NCBI GenBank assembly: GCA_025655455.1
Contig: JAHXIV010000007.1
Location: forward strand, 124,001-188,000
DNA: 64,000 nt
Source: a gamma proteobacterium symbiont of Taylorina sp.
GTDB taxonomy: Bacteria > Pseudomonadota > Gammaproteobacteria > GRL18
Direction of reading: 5' to 3'
Shown here piece by piece: positions 9,640 to 18,279 of this stretch. Each line of letters starts with the position of its first letter. Position 1 is the first letter of the stretch. The position numbers were made by a program, and so were the translations under genes. The notes under the pieces were generated by a model. That model was given only the letters and a program-made list of their open reading frames with translations, was not told the origin of the DNA and did no database searches.

Positions 9640-9876
9640 CTATTTTTCTGCTGATTTGATTTTTAAATCCATCAGGTTGGCATTGGCAACGAAGTGGAGT
9701 ACGACACCGCAGCTGATAAAAAATATCACACTGGCAATGGCACTGGCAAAGATTGGGGAATCTGAGCCATAATTATTCCACCAGTAAACACCGAAGATAA
9801 CTGTTCCCAGTGCCATTAAATAACAAAAAACAGCAAAGAAGAAAGAAATTTTTTGACCAATTTTTCTATTTTTCAT
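9640..9876 (-). CDS. Small two-TM membrane protein, unknown function
   Basis: 78 residues starting MKNRKIGQKISFFF, with two predicted transmembrane helices (FAVFCYLMALGTVIFGVYW and ASAIASVIFFISCGVVLHF) and a short basic tail. I chose the ATG at 9876 because TATGGAAC lies just upstream and this avoids overlap with the SbcC-like gene; an in-frame start at 9954 would add 26 residues. Its TAG stop is in frame with the upstream extension of polB. I do not recognise the family. It lies between an SbcC-like ATPase and polB on the same strand, so it is probably in the same operon. Confidence 0.65.
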   Translation of the reverse strand: MKNRKIGQKISFFFAVFCYLMALGTVIFGVYWWNNYGSDSPIFASAIASVIFFISCGVVLHFVANANLMDLKIKSAEK

Positions 9877-9904
9877 AAAGTTCCATAGATTTGATAAGAA
9901 GTGA

Positions 9905-11704
9905 TTAAGCCTCTTTTTGTATGATATCCCGTTCACAAATAATTGTTTTTGCAAAATTGATATTGTCTGGAAAAGTCTGAGCTATAACCCACACCTGGGT
10001 TAAGTCCTGACTAAGCTGAGGCAACTCCTGTAATGATTTTTCAGTCCTTTCTTCATCAAAAAATGCAAAAGGTTCATCTAAAATCATAAATTGACGACTA
10101 TGTACTTTACGTCTCACCATTTCCTGAGAAAGTGCCAGGCGCACAGCCAACATGATCTGGCGCTGTGTGCCGCTGGATATTTCATCCAGTTCCATAAAGT
10201 CATACTTGTTATTGGAAAAAATCCGGACGGTTAAATCCTCATCTATTTGCAGACGCTCATAGCGACTTTCAGTAAAGAGCGGCAGAGTCTTACTGACATG
10301 CTCACGCAGTGTTTGGTTAAAACAGGTTGAGAGGTGTTTAGTTGCACCGATGAGCAATTGTGAAGAAAGTACCCTGGTTTTATTTTTGGCCTCTATCTCA
10401 CTCATCTGAGCCTGGTATTCAGTTATTTTTTTCTGTATTTCATTGAGTTGTTTGATACGTTCACGTTCAATCACTAAAGCACTGGATAATTTAATGACTT
10501 GATCATGCTGATTTTTTTGCTGCTGAGTCAAAAAAACTAAATCATCCTGAGTAAAGTTGTTTATTTCTTCCTCACTGACCTGACCGGTGGTCAGCTGATT
10601 CATTTTTTTTATGCGCAGTTCATCAGCATCAATGGCGCGGGCAATATCCAGCTTATGCATTTTCTGCGAGAGTTTAATGCCGCTTATATCCAGAGTTTTA
10701 ATATTTTTATTATGACCGATAACAGGCAGCCATAATAATAAAAACAGAATAGCTGAAAGTGCACTGATATAAAGAAGATAGGGGGAATAGGTTGCTGTGA
10801 ACTGTGGGAAATTGCTTTGTAAAAGACTGCTTATTTCACCATGTACAGGTTCACCCGGCATCATGACCAGACTGAACCACAAAATTAAACTCACTACCGC
10901 CAGAACAAATAATAAAAAGCGTGAAAATGATCCGCTTTCTTTTTTGCTGAGTGAGCGACTCAGCTTGGTCGATATTGTTTTGTATTCCTTGATATTAGCC
11001 TGATACTCGGTCAGTGTGCTATCTGTTTGAGTCTTATTTTGGGAAGCAATATTATGTTCTGATACTAATGAATCCAGCTGCAGGGCATCAATATCCAGCT
11101 CATTAATTTCTTCTTTCAATGCAGCTGTCTGCTGCTTAATTTCATCGCTGAGATTATTATCTTTTTCTATATCCTGCAGCACTTCCTGATAGCAATGTTC
11201 CAGAGTGGAAATTCCAGCCATACTTTTTAAGGTGTAACTATGGGGATGAGGTGTTGTTATTTCTCTTTGCGCCAAATAAAATGACTCGATAAATTCTTCA
11301 AATTTGATGGCTGTAATATCATACAGGGCTTTTTCAACAGACTCGATGCCGCGGGCAATTGGATTTGAAATATCATTGACATTATATAACTTGGCAGAAT
11401 GGTTACCTGCAAAATCCAGCATCCGTGAAATTGCAAACTGCTCATTTTCTGTGTCGGTTGTGTTTTTTGTGAAGTAGAGGGTAACGCTGCATTCACTGGC
11501 TCCCCAGCGGATAATTTTTTTTAGTTTTTTATCGTCAATAGAAAAGGTGCGTCCAAATAGTGCAAAACAGATGGTTTCGCCTATGGTGCTTTTGCCGGAT
11601 TCGTTAAAACCGCTAATGGCAATGATACCTTCTTCCGGTATGTCATTCAGTTCTAATTTTTCAAATTTGAGTACATTTTTTGCACTGATGCTATTAATTA
11701 TCAT
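9905..11704 (-). CDS. SbcC/Rad50-like AAA ATPase with a central membrane hairpin
   Basis: 599 residues. Walker A GFNESGKST near residue 33 and MIINSISAKNVLKFEKLEL at the N-terminus are typical of SbcC/RecF-type ATPases; the C-terminal part has signature LDEISSGTQRQIMLAVRLA and Walker B FMILDEPFAFFDEE. Between coiled-coil segments it carries two strongly hydrophobic stretches (FLLFVLAVVSLILWFSLVMM and LLYISALSAILFLLLWLPVI), which would tether the coiled coil to the membrane. No SbcD-type nuclease is next to it. Overlaps the upstream 65-residue gene by 4 bases (ATGA), so they are translationally coupled. Possible role in DNA-end handling at the membrane is inference. Confidence 0.8.
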   Translation of the reverse strand: MIINSISAKNVLKFEKLELNDIPEEGIIAISGFNESGKSTIGETICFALFGRTFSIDDKKLKKIIRWGASECSVTLYFTKNTTDTENEQFAISRMLDFAGNHSAKLYNVNDISNPIARGIESVEKALYDITAIKFEEFIESFYLAQREITTPHPHSYTLKSMAGISTLEHCYQEVLQDIEKDNNLSDEIKQQTAALKEEINELDIDALQLDSLVSEHNIASQNKTQTDSTLTEYQANIKEYKTISTKLSRSLSKKESGSFSRFLLFVLAVVSLILWFSLVMMPGEPVHGEISSLLQSNFPQFTATYSPYLLYISALSAILFLLLWLPVIGHNKNIKTLDISGIKLSQKMHKLDIARAIDADELRIKKMNQLTTGQVSEEEINNFTQDDLVFLTQQQKNQHDQVIKLSSALVIERERIKQLNEIQKKITEYQAQMSEIEAKNKTRVLSSQLLIGATKHLSTCFNQTLREHVSKTLPLFTESRYERLQIDEDLTVRIFSNNKYDFMELDEISSGTQRQIMLAVRLALSQEMVRRKVHSRQFMILDEPFAFFDEERTEKSLQELPQLSQDLTQVWVIAQTFPDNINFAKTIICERDIIQKEA

Positions 11705-11898
11705 ACCCAGCCGTCTTGTTTAAGAATAATAAGTTTGGCAAGAGCCAAATTTTGTGCCTCTTCAAAGGCTGTATCATCAAAACCCTCATCTGAGTTCATG
11801 CGCCGCTCTTTTTCTTTATGACAAAAGTTTGTAAATTCATCAACAGTTGACCAGCTTTCAGCCATATTGAGAGGTTTTGTCTTGCTAGCTTCTATCAT
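11701..11898 (-). CDS. Conserved small acidic protein, unknown
   Basis: 65 residues (MIEASKTKPLNMAESW, then DEFTNFCHKEKERRMNS), soluble, no motif I recognise. The stop overlaps the start of the SbcC-like gene by 4 bases (ATGA), the arrangement of coupled genes, so it is likely a partner or regulator of that ATPase. Real because of the overlap and continuity of the operon; function unknown. Confidence 0.6.
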   Translation of the reverse strand: MIEASKTKPLNMAESWSTVDEFTNFCHKEKERRMNSDEGFDDTAFEEAQNLALAKLIILKQDGWV

Positions 11899-11917
11899 AT
11901 CTGATTATCTCCCGATG

Positions 11918-12280
11918 CTAATTCAACTTTCTTTCATGCCCGGCATCTTTTAGTTTTTGCAAATAATCCAGCCACATTTTTTCCTGATTTTTTCCATAAT
12001 CATAAAACAGATCCCAGGAAAAGATACCACTGTCATGACCATCGGTAAATGTAATTTTAATTGCATAATTACCAACCGGCTCCATGGATTCAATATTGAC
12101 ATTTTCTTTACCGATCTGAAGTGTTTCTTCTCCAGGTGCATGCCCTCTTACTTCTGCTGAAGGGGAATGAACACGTAAAAATTCACTGCTCAAATGAAAT
12201 CGTGATCCTTCATCAAATGCAATTTCAAGTTCATGCGATTTTTTATGAAAATTAATTTCTACTGGTGTTGGTGTTGACAT
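11918..12280 (-). CDS. DUF971 / GBBH-like N-terminal domain protein
   Basis: 120 residues with the DUF971 pattern: VEINFHKKSHELEIAFDEG, LSSEFLRVHSPSAEVRGHAP, VGNYAIKITFTDGHDSGIFSWDL. This domain is found at the N-terminus of gamma-butyrobetaine hydroxylases and as stand-alone proteins, often next to hslUV, as here (15 bases downstream of hslU). The family has been linked to Fe-S cluster handling; the exact role here is not visible. Confidence 0.85.
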   Translation of the reverse strand: MSTPTPVEINFHKKSHELEIAFDEGSRFHLSSEFLRVHSPSAEVRGHAPGEETLQIGKENVNIESMEPVGNYAIKITFTDGHDSGIFSWDLFYDYGKNQEKMWLDYLQKLKDAGHERKLN

Positions 12281-12294
12281 AATATTACCTTAAT

Positions 12295-13644
12295 TTACAA
12301 TATATAACGGGAAAGATCTTCGTTCTCAGCCAGTTCTCCGAGTTGATCATCAACATACTGACCGTCAATATTCAAACTTTCACCGGACTTATCACAGGCT
12401 TCAAATGAAATAGACTCAAGCAGACGTTCCATAATAGTATGTAGACGCCGGGCACCTATGTTTTCTGTAGATTCATTGACGGTAAAGGCAACTTCAGCAA
12501 TTCTTTCTATGGCACTTTGCTCAAATTTCAGTGTTAAATTTTCAGTGTTCATCAGAGCAATATACTGCTCTGTTAATGAGGCATCAGGTTCAACAAGAAT
12601 ACGACTGAAATCTTCCACATCCAGTGCTCTCAGCTCAACACGAATAGGTAAGCGTCCCTGTAGTTCAGGGATCAGATCTGAGGGCTTGGATAAGTGAAAA
12701 GCTCCGGAACAAATAAATAAAACATGATCCGTTTTTATCATACCATGTTTGGTGGATACTGTACTGCCCTCAACCAGCGGTAATAAATCACGCTGCACGC
12801 CTTCTCTGGATACTTCCGGGCCGTGACCTTCACTACGGGTGGCAATTTTGTCAATTTCATCAAGAAATACAATGCCGTTCTGTTCAACATTGTCAATTGA
12901 CTGCTGTTTAATATCTTCCTCGTTGAGGAGTTTACCGGCTTCTTCTTCTGTTAAGATCTTCATGGCTTCTTTAACATTCAACTTACGCTGTTTTGTTTTT
13001 CCACTTCCACCAAGATTTTGAAACATGCCCTGCAGTTGATTGGTCATCTCTTCCATACCGGGAGGTGCCATAATTTCTACACCAATGGCAGGTGCCTGGA
13101 CATCAACTTCGATTTCCTTGTCATCCAGCTTGCCTTCACGCAGCATTTTTCGAAATTTCTGGCGTGTTGTGTTTTCTGTTGTTGGTGAGTCTGTTTGCCA
13201 GCCATCATGATTACCTGAAGCTTCCCGAGCCGGAGGTAATAATATATCCAATACACGCTCTTCTGCTGCATCCAGTGCACGACTCTGCACTTTTTCCATT
13301 GCCTGCTCACGAGTCATTTTCATTGACACATCCAGAAGATCGCGGATAATTGAATCAACATCACGACCAACATAGCCTACTTCAGTAAACTTTGTTGCTT
13401 CGATTTTAATAAAAGGGGCATTAGAAAGGCGTGCCAGACGTCTGGCAATTTCAGTTTTACCGACGCCTGTCGGGCCAATCATAAGAATGTTTTTTGGCGT
13501 TATTTCACTATTTAAAGGCGCTTCAACCTGACTTCTACGCCAGCGATTTCTTAATGCAATTGCCACTGCTCTTTTTGCATCTGCCTGTCCAATAATGTGT
13601 TTATCCAGTTCCTGAACAATTTCTCTGGGTGTCATTTGAGACAT
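12295..13644 (-). CDS. hslU: ATP-dependent protease ATPase subunit HslU
   Basis: 449 residues, full length. N-terminus [20 protein letters not shown], Walker [16 protein letters not shown], Walker [11 protein letters not shown], pore motif GYVGRDVDS, and a C-terminus ending SRYIL, the tail that docks on HslV. HslU unfolds substrates and feeds them to the HslV protease chamber. Starts three bases after the hslV stop on the same strand. Confidence 0.97.
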   Translation of the reverse strand: MSQMTPREIVQELDKHIIGQADAKRAVAIALRNRWRRSQVEAPLNSEITPKNILMIGPTGVGKTEIARRLARLSNAPFIKIEATKFTEVGYVGRDVDSIIRDLLDVSMKMTREQAMEKVQSRALDAAEERVLDILLPPAREASGNHDGWQTDSPTTENTTRQKFRKMLREGKLDDKEIEVDVQAPAIGVEIMAPPGMEEMTNQLQGMFQNLGGSGKTKQRKLNVKEAMKILTEEEAGKLLNEEDIKQQSIDNVEQNGIVFLDEIDKIATRSEGHGPEVSREGVQRDLLPLVEGSTVSTKHGMIKTDHVLFICSGAFHLSKPSDLIPELQGRLPIRVELRALDVEDFSRILVEPDASLTEQYIALMNTENLTLKFEQSAIERIAEVAFTVNESTENIGARRLHTIMERLLESISFEACDKSGESLNIDGQYVDDQLGELAENEDLSRYIL

Positions 13645-13647
13645 TGA

Positions 13648-14211
13648 CTATTTTAACTCCTGTTTAGATTCTTCTATATCCAGCACTTCAATGGTGTGAT
13701 TATGGTTGGTATAAATACAGATATCACCTGCGATGGTCAGCCCCTTTTCAACAATTTCCCGTGCACTTAAGTCAGTATTATCCAGCAAAGCTCTGGCTGC
13801 TGACTGTGCAAAAGGACCGCCTGAACCAATTGCTATCAGCCCTTCTTCCGGTTCAATCACATCACCATTTCCAGTAATAATTAAAGAAGCGCTATCATCT
13901 GCAACGGCAAGGAGTGCTTCCAGTTTTCTCAGAGAGCGCTCTGTACGCCAGTCTTTTGCTAATTCCACAGCGGAGCGCACCAATTGACCACGGTGTTTTT
14001 CTAATTTTGCTTCAAAACGCTCGAATAAGGTAAAGGCATCTGCAGTTCCTCCAGCGAATCCGGAAATGACCTTGCCATGAAATAAACGCCGTACCTTGCA
14101 GGCATTGCCCTTCATAATGGTGTTACCCAGGGAAACCTGACCATCACCGCCAATGACCACTTGATTTCCGCGACGCACAGAAAGGATTGTTGTTCCTCTA
14201 TATTGTTCCAA
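13648..14211 (-). CDS. hslV: ATP-dependent protease peptidase subunit HslV
   Basis: 187 residues. The N-terminal MEQYRG is followed by [10 protein letters not shown], so processing would expose Thr7 as the catalytic nucleophile. [14 protein letters not shown] and [16 protein letters not shown] are family hallmarks. First gene of the hslVU-DUF971 operon; a possible heat-shock promoter lies upstream. Confidence 0.97.
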   Translation of the reverse strand: MEQYRGTTILSVRRGNQVVIGGDGQVSLGNTIMKGNACKVRRLFHGKVISGFAGGTADAFTLFERFEAKLEKHRGQLVRSAVELAKDWRTERSLRKLEALLAVADDSASLIITGNGDVIEPEEGLIAIGSGGPFAQSAARALLDNTDLSAREIVEKGLTIAGDICIYTNHNHTIEVLDIEESKQELK

Positions 14212-14256
14212 TGTATTTATCCTGATTATTCTATAGTTTTAAGTTATACAAGTAGC

Positions 14257-14284
14257 AGATAAGGGTTTTTCCCCTAAAATCAAG
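14257..14284 (-). promoter_or_regulatory. Possible sigma-32-type promoter of hslV
   Basis: On the minus strand CTTGATT is followed after about 12-13 bases by CCCTTATCT, close to the sigma-32 boxes CTTGAAA and CCCCATNT, about 46 bases upstream of the hslV ATG. hslVU is a heat-shock operon in E. coli, so the site makes sense, but the match is imperfect. Confidence 0.4.
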
Positions 14285-14590
14285 CTCTATTTTAAAGTTT
14301 ACTGTTCAGCATAGAAATATGTACTTTTTATTTGACTGAAAAATAACTGAAGAAGATGTTCGGATCATGGTGGAGGTAACCTGAGAGGTTGAGGGTTGAA
14401 TATTGTCTGTCCTGTCAAAAAAGAGCATAATGAGCTCAATAAGCTATGGAAATCATACAGTGATAGCTCTTTTATTGAATCATTTTGCACAATTACTGTT
14501 CTTTGAGGAAAATTGAAAGCTCATCCAGTCTGGCTTATAAAAAAAGCAAATTCCTTAAATAAGATAAACTTATGTAAGTCACGCGTCAAT

Positions 14591-14649
14591 GTCCAACAGA
14601 CATTTATACGTAATGCTTCGCACAACGCATAAATTCTAAGACGTTAGCA
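14591..14649 (+). repeat. attC-like site (integron recombination site candidate)
   Basis: A 59-base segment begins GTCCAAC (fits RYYYAAC) and ends GTTAGCA (GTT core, imperfect RRRY). Inside, ATTTATACG pairs with CGCATAAAT with one mismatch around a short loop. Size and layout match a short attC; a small gene follows 17 bases later, as in a cassette. The upstream gap from 14285 shows nothing else I can name. Confidence 0.4.
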
Positions 14650-14666
14650 CTACAAAGGGGTAGTTT

Positions 14667-14867
14667 ATGGAAATAAATTTTGAGTGTAAAAAATGTAGTG
14701 GAATATTTGACTCTGATGTCGGAATAATAAAAATGGATGAACGAACGTTTAGACCTGATTTTGAAAAATCTATCATGTGTCCAAAATGTGGCATTCGTAC
14801 AATTGATGAAGTTTTACTGACAGAATTAGGTCAATCTCAAATGACTGAAGCTACTATGTATATTTAA
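14667..14867 (+). CDS. Small zinc-ribbon-like protein (cassette-type)
   Basis: 66 residues with two CxxC pairs: FECKKCSGIF at the N-terminus and IMCPKCGIRTIDE in the middle, suggesting a single Zn ribbon. AAAGGGG upstream serves as the ribosome-binding site. Flanked on both sides by attC-like sequence, consistent with a one-gene integron cassette. Function unknown. Confidence 0.65.
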   Translation: MEINFECKKCSGIFDSDVGIIKMDERTFRPDFEKSIMCPKCGIRTIDEVLLTELGQSQMTEATMYI

Positions 14868-14979
14868 ACTTTGCGATAAAATCAATAATTGGAAAAGCAA
14901 TATATGAGACATATTCCTGAAAGAGATTGCTCCGCATTTTATCCCTGCGATGTGCGAGGCTTAACTGCTGGCGTTAGAA
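14863..14979 (+). repeat. attC-like site 2 (GGCTTAACTGCTGGCGTTAG end)
   Basis: The right end GGCTTAACT followed by GCGTTAGAA is very close to the L-prime/R-prime end of many integron attC sites (GGCTTAACTC then GCGTTAGG). The left boundary is less clear; ATTTAAAC at the end of the small gene is the best candidate, and TGCGATAAAAT pairs partly with ATTTTATC inside. The next gene starts 40 bases later. Confidence 0.45.
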
Positions 14980-15018
14980 AACCATAATATCAGCACCCCA
15001 TAATTTAAGGAATTAACA

Positions 15019-15564
15019 TTGCAAATTAGAAAATCAACGGAATCAGAATGCAAAGAAATACTGAATATTCATAACCAAGCTTTTGGTGAAAAAAAAGGTC
15101 AGGTAATTTCAAAACTTGTCGAAGACTTGCTGAATGATAAATCAGCAATGCCTATTCTGTCGTTAGTTGCGTTAGAGAACGAAAGGATAATTGGACACAT
15201 TCTCTATACTAAGGTAACAATCACTCAAACCGAGTTAGCAATATCAGCTCAGATACTTGCTCCGCTAGCAATACTCCCTGAAGAGCAGAAAAAAGGCATT
15301 GGTGAAAAGCTTATCAACGAAGGCATAAGACAATTAAAGGAACTTGGAACAGAATTAGTGTTCGTTCTTGGACATCCAAGCTATTATCCTCGTTGTGGTT
15401 TTTTCCCCGCTGGAGAAAAAGGCTTTGAAGCCCCATATCCAATCCCGGAAGAACATGCAGCTGCATGGATGGTTCAATCTCTGAATGGTGATGCTTTAGA
15501 AACAGCAAACGGCAAAGTTCAATGCTCAAACATTCTAAATGAACCTCAACACTGGAGAGAGTGA
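15019..15564 (+). CDS. GNAT family N-acetyltransferase (YhbS-like)
   Basis: 181 residues starting at a TTG with AAGGA 7-8 bases upstream. Typical GNAT fold: LVALENERIIGHILYTKV, LAPLAILPEEQKKGIGEKLI (acetyl-CoA loop, Q/RxxGxG/A as KKGIGEK), and VLGHPSYYPRCGFFPA, the YhbS-type C-terminal motif. It would acetylate an amine or small substrate in the cytoplasm; the substrate cannot be read. Lies within an integron-cassette-like stretch, where such acetyltransferases are common. Confidence 0.9.
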   Translation: MQIRKSTESECKEILNIHNQAFGEKKGQVISKLVEDLLNDKSAMPILSLVALENERIIGHILYTKVTITQTELAISAQILAPLAILPEEQKKGIGEKLINEGIRQLKELGTELVFVLGHPSYYPRCGFFPAGEKGFEAPYPIPEEHAAAWMVQSLNGDALETANGKVQCSNILNEPQHWRE

Positions 15565-15573
15565 TTTTGCTAA

Positions 15574-15756
15574 CAAATTGCTGTTACTGAACTAAAGCAA
15601 GCATTTTTTGATTCCGTAGAAGATTATCTTGAAGTATGTAAAACCACACGGAAAACTCCACAAAAACCTTATTCAGGCAAGTTAATATCATCGAGCCTTG
15701 CAACACTCGTTACAGACTATCACGCTATCAAATGCCTAATGGAGATACCCATATAG
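15574..15756 (+). pseudogene. Remnant of a HicB-family antitoxin gene
   Basis: This frame reads ELKQAFFDSVEDYLEVCK, then KTPQKPYSGKL, matching the conserved middle of HicB antitoxins (AFxxAVDDYLExC, KPYSGKF). The N-terminal half is missing and the C-terminal ribbon-helix-helix is scrambled before a TAG. No HicA is present. It starts ten bases after the acetyltransferase stop. From 15757 to 15950 I see only a small hairpin at 15887-15903. Confidence 0.6.
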
Positions 15757-15950
15757 GAAAGCTTCCCTGTAAACACATGCGGGTCAAATTTTGTCAACTT
15801 CAAAATTCTTTGATCTATCATGGATGTGCTTAAGCATCCCCGGTAAGCAACGATTCCTTATCAGTTACGGATGACTAACACCACTCCCGAATGTCCCTTT
15901 CGGTTGTAGAACTAATATTAAGTACGTAATTATGTGAAGAACCAAGGTGA

Positions 15951-16937
15951 CTATATTGCCTGATAAGAAGAATCTGACATTTTTCTGGCAACGTTGATTG
16001 CATAGTGCAGGCTACTGGTACTGGCTTTACCTGTTGCCGCTAAATCAAGTGCCGTGCCATGGTCAACGGAAGTACGGATAATAGGCAGTCCCAATGTGAT
16101 ATTAACAGCCTTCCCGAAGCCCTGATATTTAAGAACCGGCAATCCTTGATCATGGTACATGGCCAGAACAGCATCAGCCTGTGATAAATTATTCTTATTA
16201 AAGAGTGTATCTGCCGGTAACGGGCCGGTTAAATTAATACCCTGATTTTTTAAATGTTCAATGACAGGAATAATGGTCTCTAATTCCTCTGTACCCAGAT
16301 GTCCATCCTCGCCGGCATGTGGATTGAGGCCGCAAACCAGAATGTGAGGATTACTCAGGCCAAACTTTGTTTCTAAATCATGATTAAGTATTTGAATGAC
16401 TTGCGTCAGGCTGGCCTGAGTAATTGCATCAGGAACATCTTTCAGGGGAAGGTGAGTGGTTGCTAATGCCACACGCATTTCTTCTGTTGCCAGCATCATG
16501 ACAACTTTATCGCGGGCGGTTTTTGCTGCCAGATATTCAGTATGTCCGGTGAAAGGAATGCCGGAACGGTTGATAATACCTTTATGGATCGGACCGGTTA
16601 TCAAGGCATCAAAGACACCATCAAGACAGCCCTGAACGGCCTGATCCAGGGTTTTTAAAACATAGGAGGCATTATGAACATTTAATCTGCCGGGGATGGC
16701 AGGTTCTGTCAATGATACCGGTTGATAATAGAGCAGTCCCTGACCGGAAGGCTGGCTGACCTGCTTATCATAGCGTATCAGCCTGATTGATTGATCCAGT
16801 TGGCTGGCTCTTTCCTGGATCAGTTGCGGATCAGCAATTAGTACTAATTGAAAATTATGTACCTGCTGCGCATAGTCAATACAAAGATCAGGACCTATAC
16901 CAGCAGGTTCTCCCGGTGTAACGGCTAGAGTATGCAA
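15951..16937 (-). CDS. pdxA: 4-hydroxythreonine-4-phosphate dehydrogenase
   Basis: 328 residues, full length. N-terminus [15 protein letters not shown]; metal-binding His in FTGHTEY, HAGEDGH and [16 protein letters not shown]; substrate region [18 protein letters not shown]. It oxidises and decarboxylates 4-phosphohydroxy-L-threonine in pyridoxal phosphate synthesis. Eleven bases after surA on the same strand, the usual lptD-surA-pdxA order; rsmA and apaG, which commonly follow, are elsewhere in this window. Confidence 0.96.
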   Translation of the reverse strand: MHTLAVTPGEPAGIGPDLCIDYAQQVHNFQLVLIADPQLIQERASQLDQSIRLIRYDKQVSQPSGQGLLYYQPVSLTEPAIPGRLNVHNASYVLKTLDQAVQGCLDGVFDALITGPIHKGIINRSGIPFTGHTEYLAAKTARDKVVMMLATEEMRVALATTHLPLKDVPDAITQASLTQVIQILNHDLETKFGLSNPHILVCGLNPHAGEDGHLGTEELETIIPVIEHLKNQGINLTGPLPADTLFNKNNLSQADAVLAMYHDQGLPVLKYQGFGKAVNITLGLPIIRTSVDHGTALDLAATGKASTSSLHYAINVARKMSDSSYQAI

Positions 16938-16948
16938 TTTTTTGTTAT

Positions 16949-18253
16949 TTAAGAGTTATTCAAACGCATTTCAACAAAGGCTTCATCACGAATGCGGTGA
17001 TAAAATATTTCTTTCTCTTCAGCAATTTTGCGTGATTTTAGGGCATCACGTGCTTTACTGCGCAATACTTCATCTGCATCATCATGTGTGCGGCGTCCTA
17101 ATACTTCAATGATATGGTAACCGAAGTTTGTTTGAACTATTTCACTTAGCTCTCCAATTTGCAGGCCTTGCAGAGCTTCATCAAATTCTGAAACCATTGT
17201 CCCGGGTTTGAACCAGCCAAGATCACCACCTTTGCTGGCAGAAGAAGTATCTTCAGAATGAGCCTTCGCCATGGTGGTAAAGTCTTCACCATTGATGATT
17301 CGAGTGCGTATTTCACCCAAGCGGATTTTAACACGCTCATGATCGTCAACAATGGATGGTTTTATCAGGATATGACGAGCATTGGTCTGTGTGACCAAAT
17401 GGGTATTGCCTCCTTTTTTATCTACCACCGTAATGATGTGGAATCCACTGGAACTGCGTATGGGATTGGATATGTCACCCTTGTCCATTTGTTTAATAAC
17501 CTCAGTAAAGATACTGGGTACCTCACCGCTTTTACGCCAGCCCAGATCGCCGCCTTCTAAGGCATTTTGTCCATCAGAAACAGCCAGCGCTGTTTGACTA
17601 AAGTCTTTCCCTGAGCGTAATAGTTTTACTATTTCAGAAGCCTTGCTTTGTGCGGCTTTAATGACTTGCGGTGAAGAGGCTTCCGGTATGGCAATTAATA
17701 TTTGCCTCAGGTGATATGATTGTTCAAGCCCACCCTGTTTGTTAATGTTAAATAGAAAATTATCAATTTCCTGCTCGGAAATAGTAATTTTATTAACCAC
17801 ATTGCGTTGAATGAGTCGCTTAAGCAAAATTTGTTTTTTTATTTCATCACGAAAATGTTGAAAACTAATGCCCTGCTGATGCAAACTTTGTCTAAACTCA
17901 CTGATGGAAAGATTATTTTGTGCGGCGATACGGTTAATGGCGAGATTAAGAGTGGTGTCATCAACTTTAATACCTGTGCGATTGGCCATATCTATCTGAA
18001 TCCTTTCCAATATCATACGATCCAGAACCTGCTTGCTCAACACACTGGCAGAGGGGAGTTTAGCCTGTTGTTTTTTTAGATTATTAACGATTACATTGAA
18101 TTCTTCTCTGAGTTCTAATTGTGTAATGACATCTTCATTAACAATGGCAACGATATTATCCAAAGGCACAATATTTTCAGCCTGAATATTAAGGCTCATA
18201 AAGAGAAGTGCATAGAAAGCATAATAATATTTTTGTTTTATATAGAAGAACAT
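16949..18253 (-). CDS. surA: Periplasmic chaperone / peptidyl-prolyl isomerase SurA
   Basis: 434 residues. Signal peptide ([13 protein letters not shown]), N-terminal chaperone domain ([18 protein letters not shown]), and two parvulin domains ([19 protein letters not shown] and [20 protein letters not shown] with FGYHIIEV). It escorts outer-membrane proteins, including LptD, across the periplasm. Located 27 bases after lptD, consistent with one operon. Confidence 0.95.
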   Translation of the reverse strand: MFFYIKQKYYYAFYALLFMSLNIQAENIVPLDNIVAIVNEDVITQLELREEFNVIVNNLKKQQAKLPSASVLSKQVLDRMILERIQIDMANRTGIKVDDTTLNLAINRIAAQNNLSISEFRQSLHQQGISFQHFRDEIKKQILLKRLIQRNVVNKITISEQEIDNFLFNINKQGGLEQSYHLRQILIAIPEASSPQVIKAAQSKASEIVKLLRSGKDFSQTALAVSDGQNALEGGDLGWRKSGEVPSIFTEVIKQMDKGDISNPIRSSSGFHIITVVDKKGGNTHLVTQTNARHILIKPSIVDDHERVKIRLGEIRTRIINGEDFTTMAKAHSEDTSSASKGGDLGWFKPGTMVSEFDEALQGLQIGELSEIVQTNFGYHIIEVLGRRTHDDADEVLRSKARDALKSRKIAEEKEIFYHRIRDEAFVEMRLNNS

Positions 18254-18279
18254 TTTAAATCCTATCGTTTTTCAGGTAA

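Noticed and set aside
15580-15950. Third attC-like site after the acetyltransferase (GCTAACAAATTGCTG)
   Set aside because: Left arm is suggestive but no matching GTTAG end follows within 150 bases.
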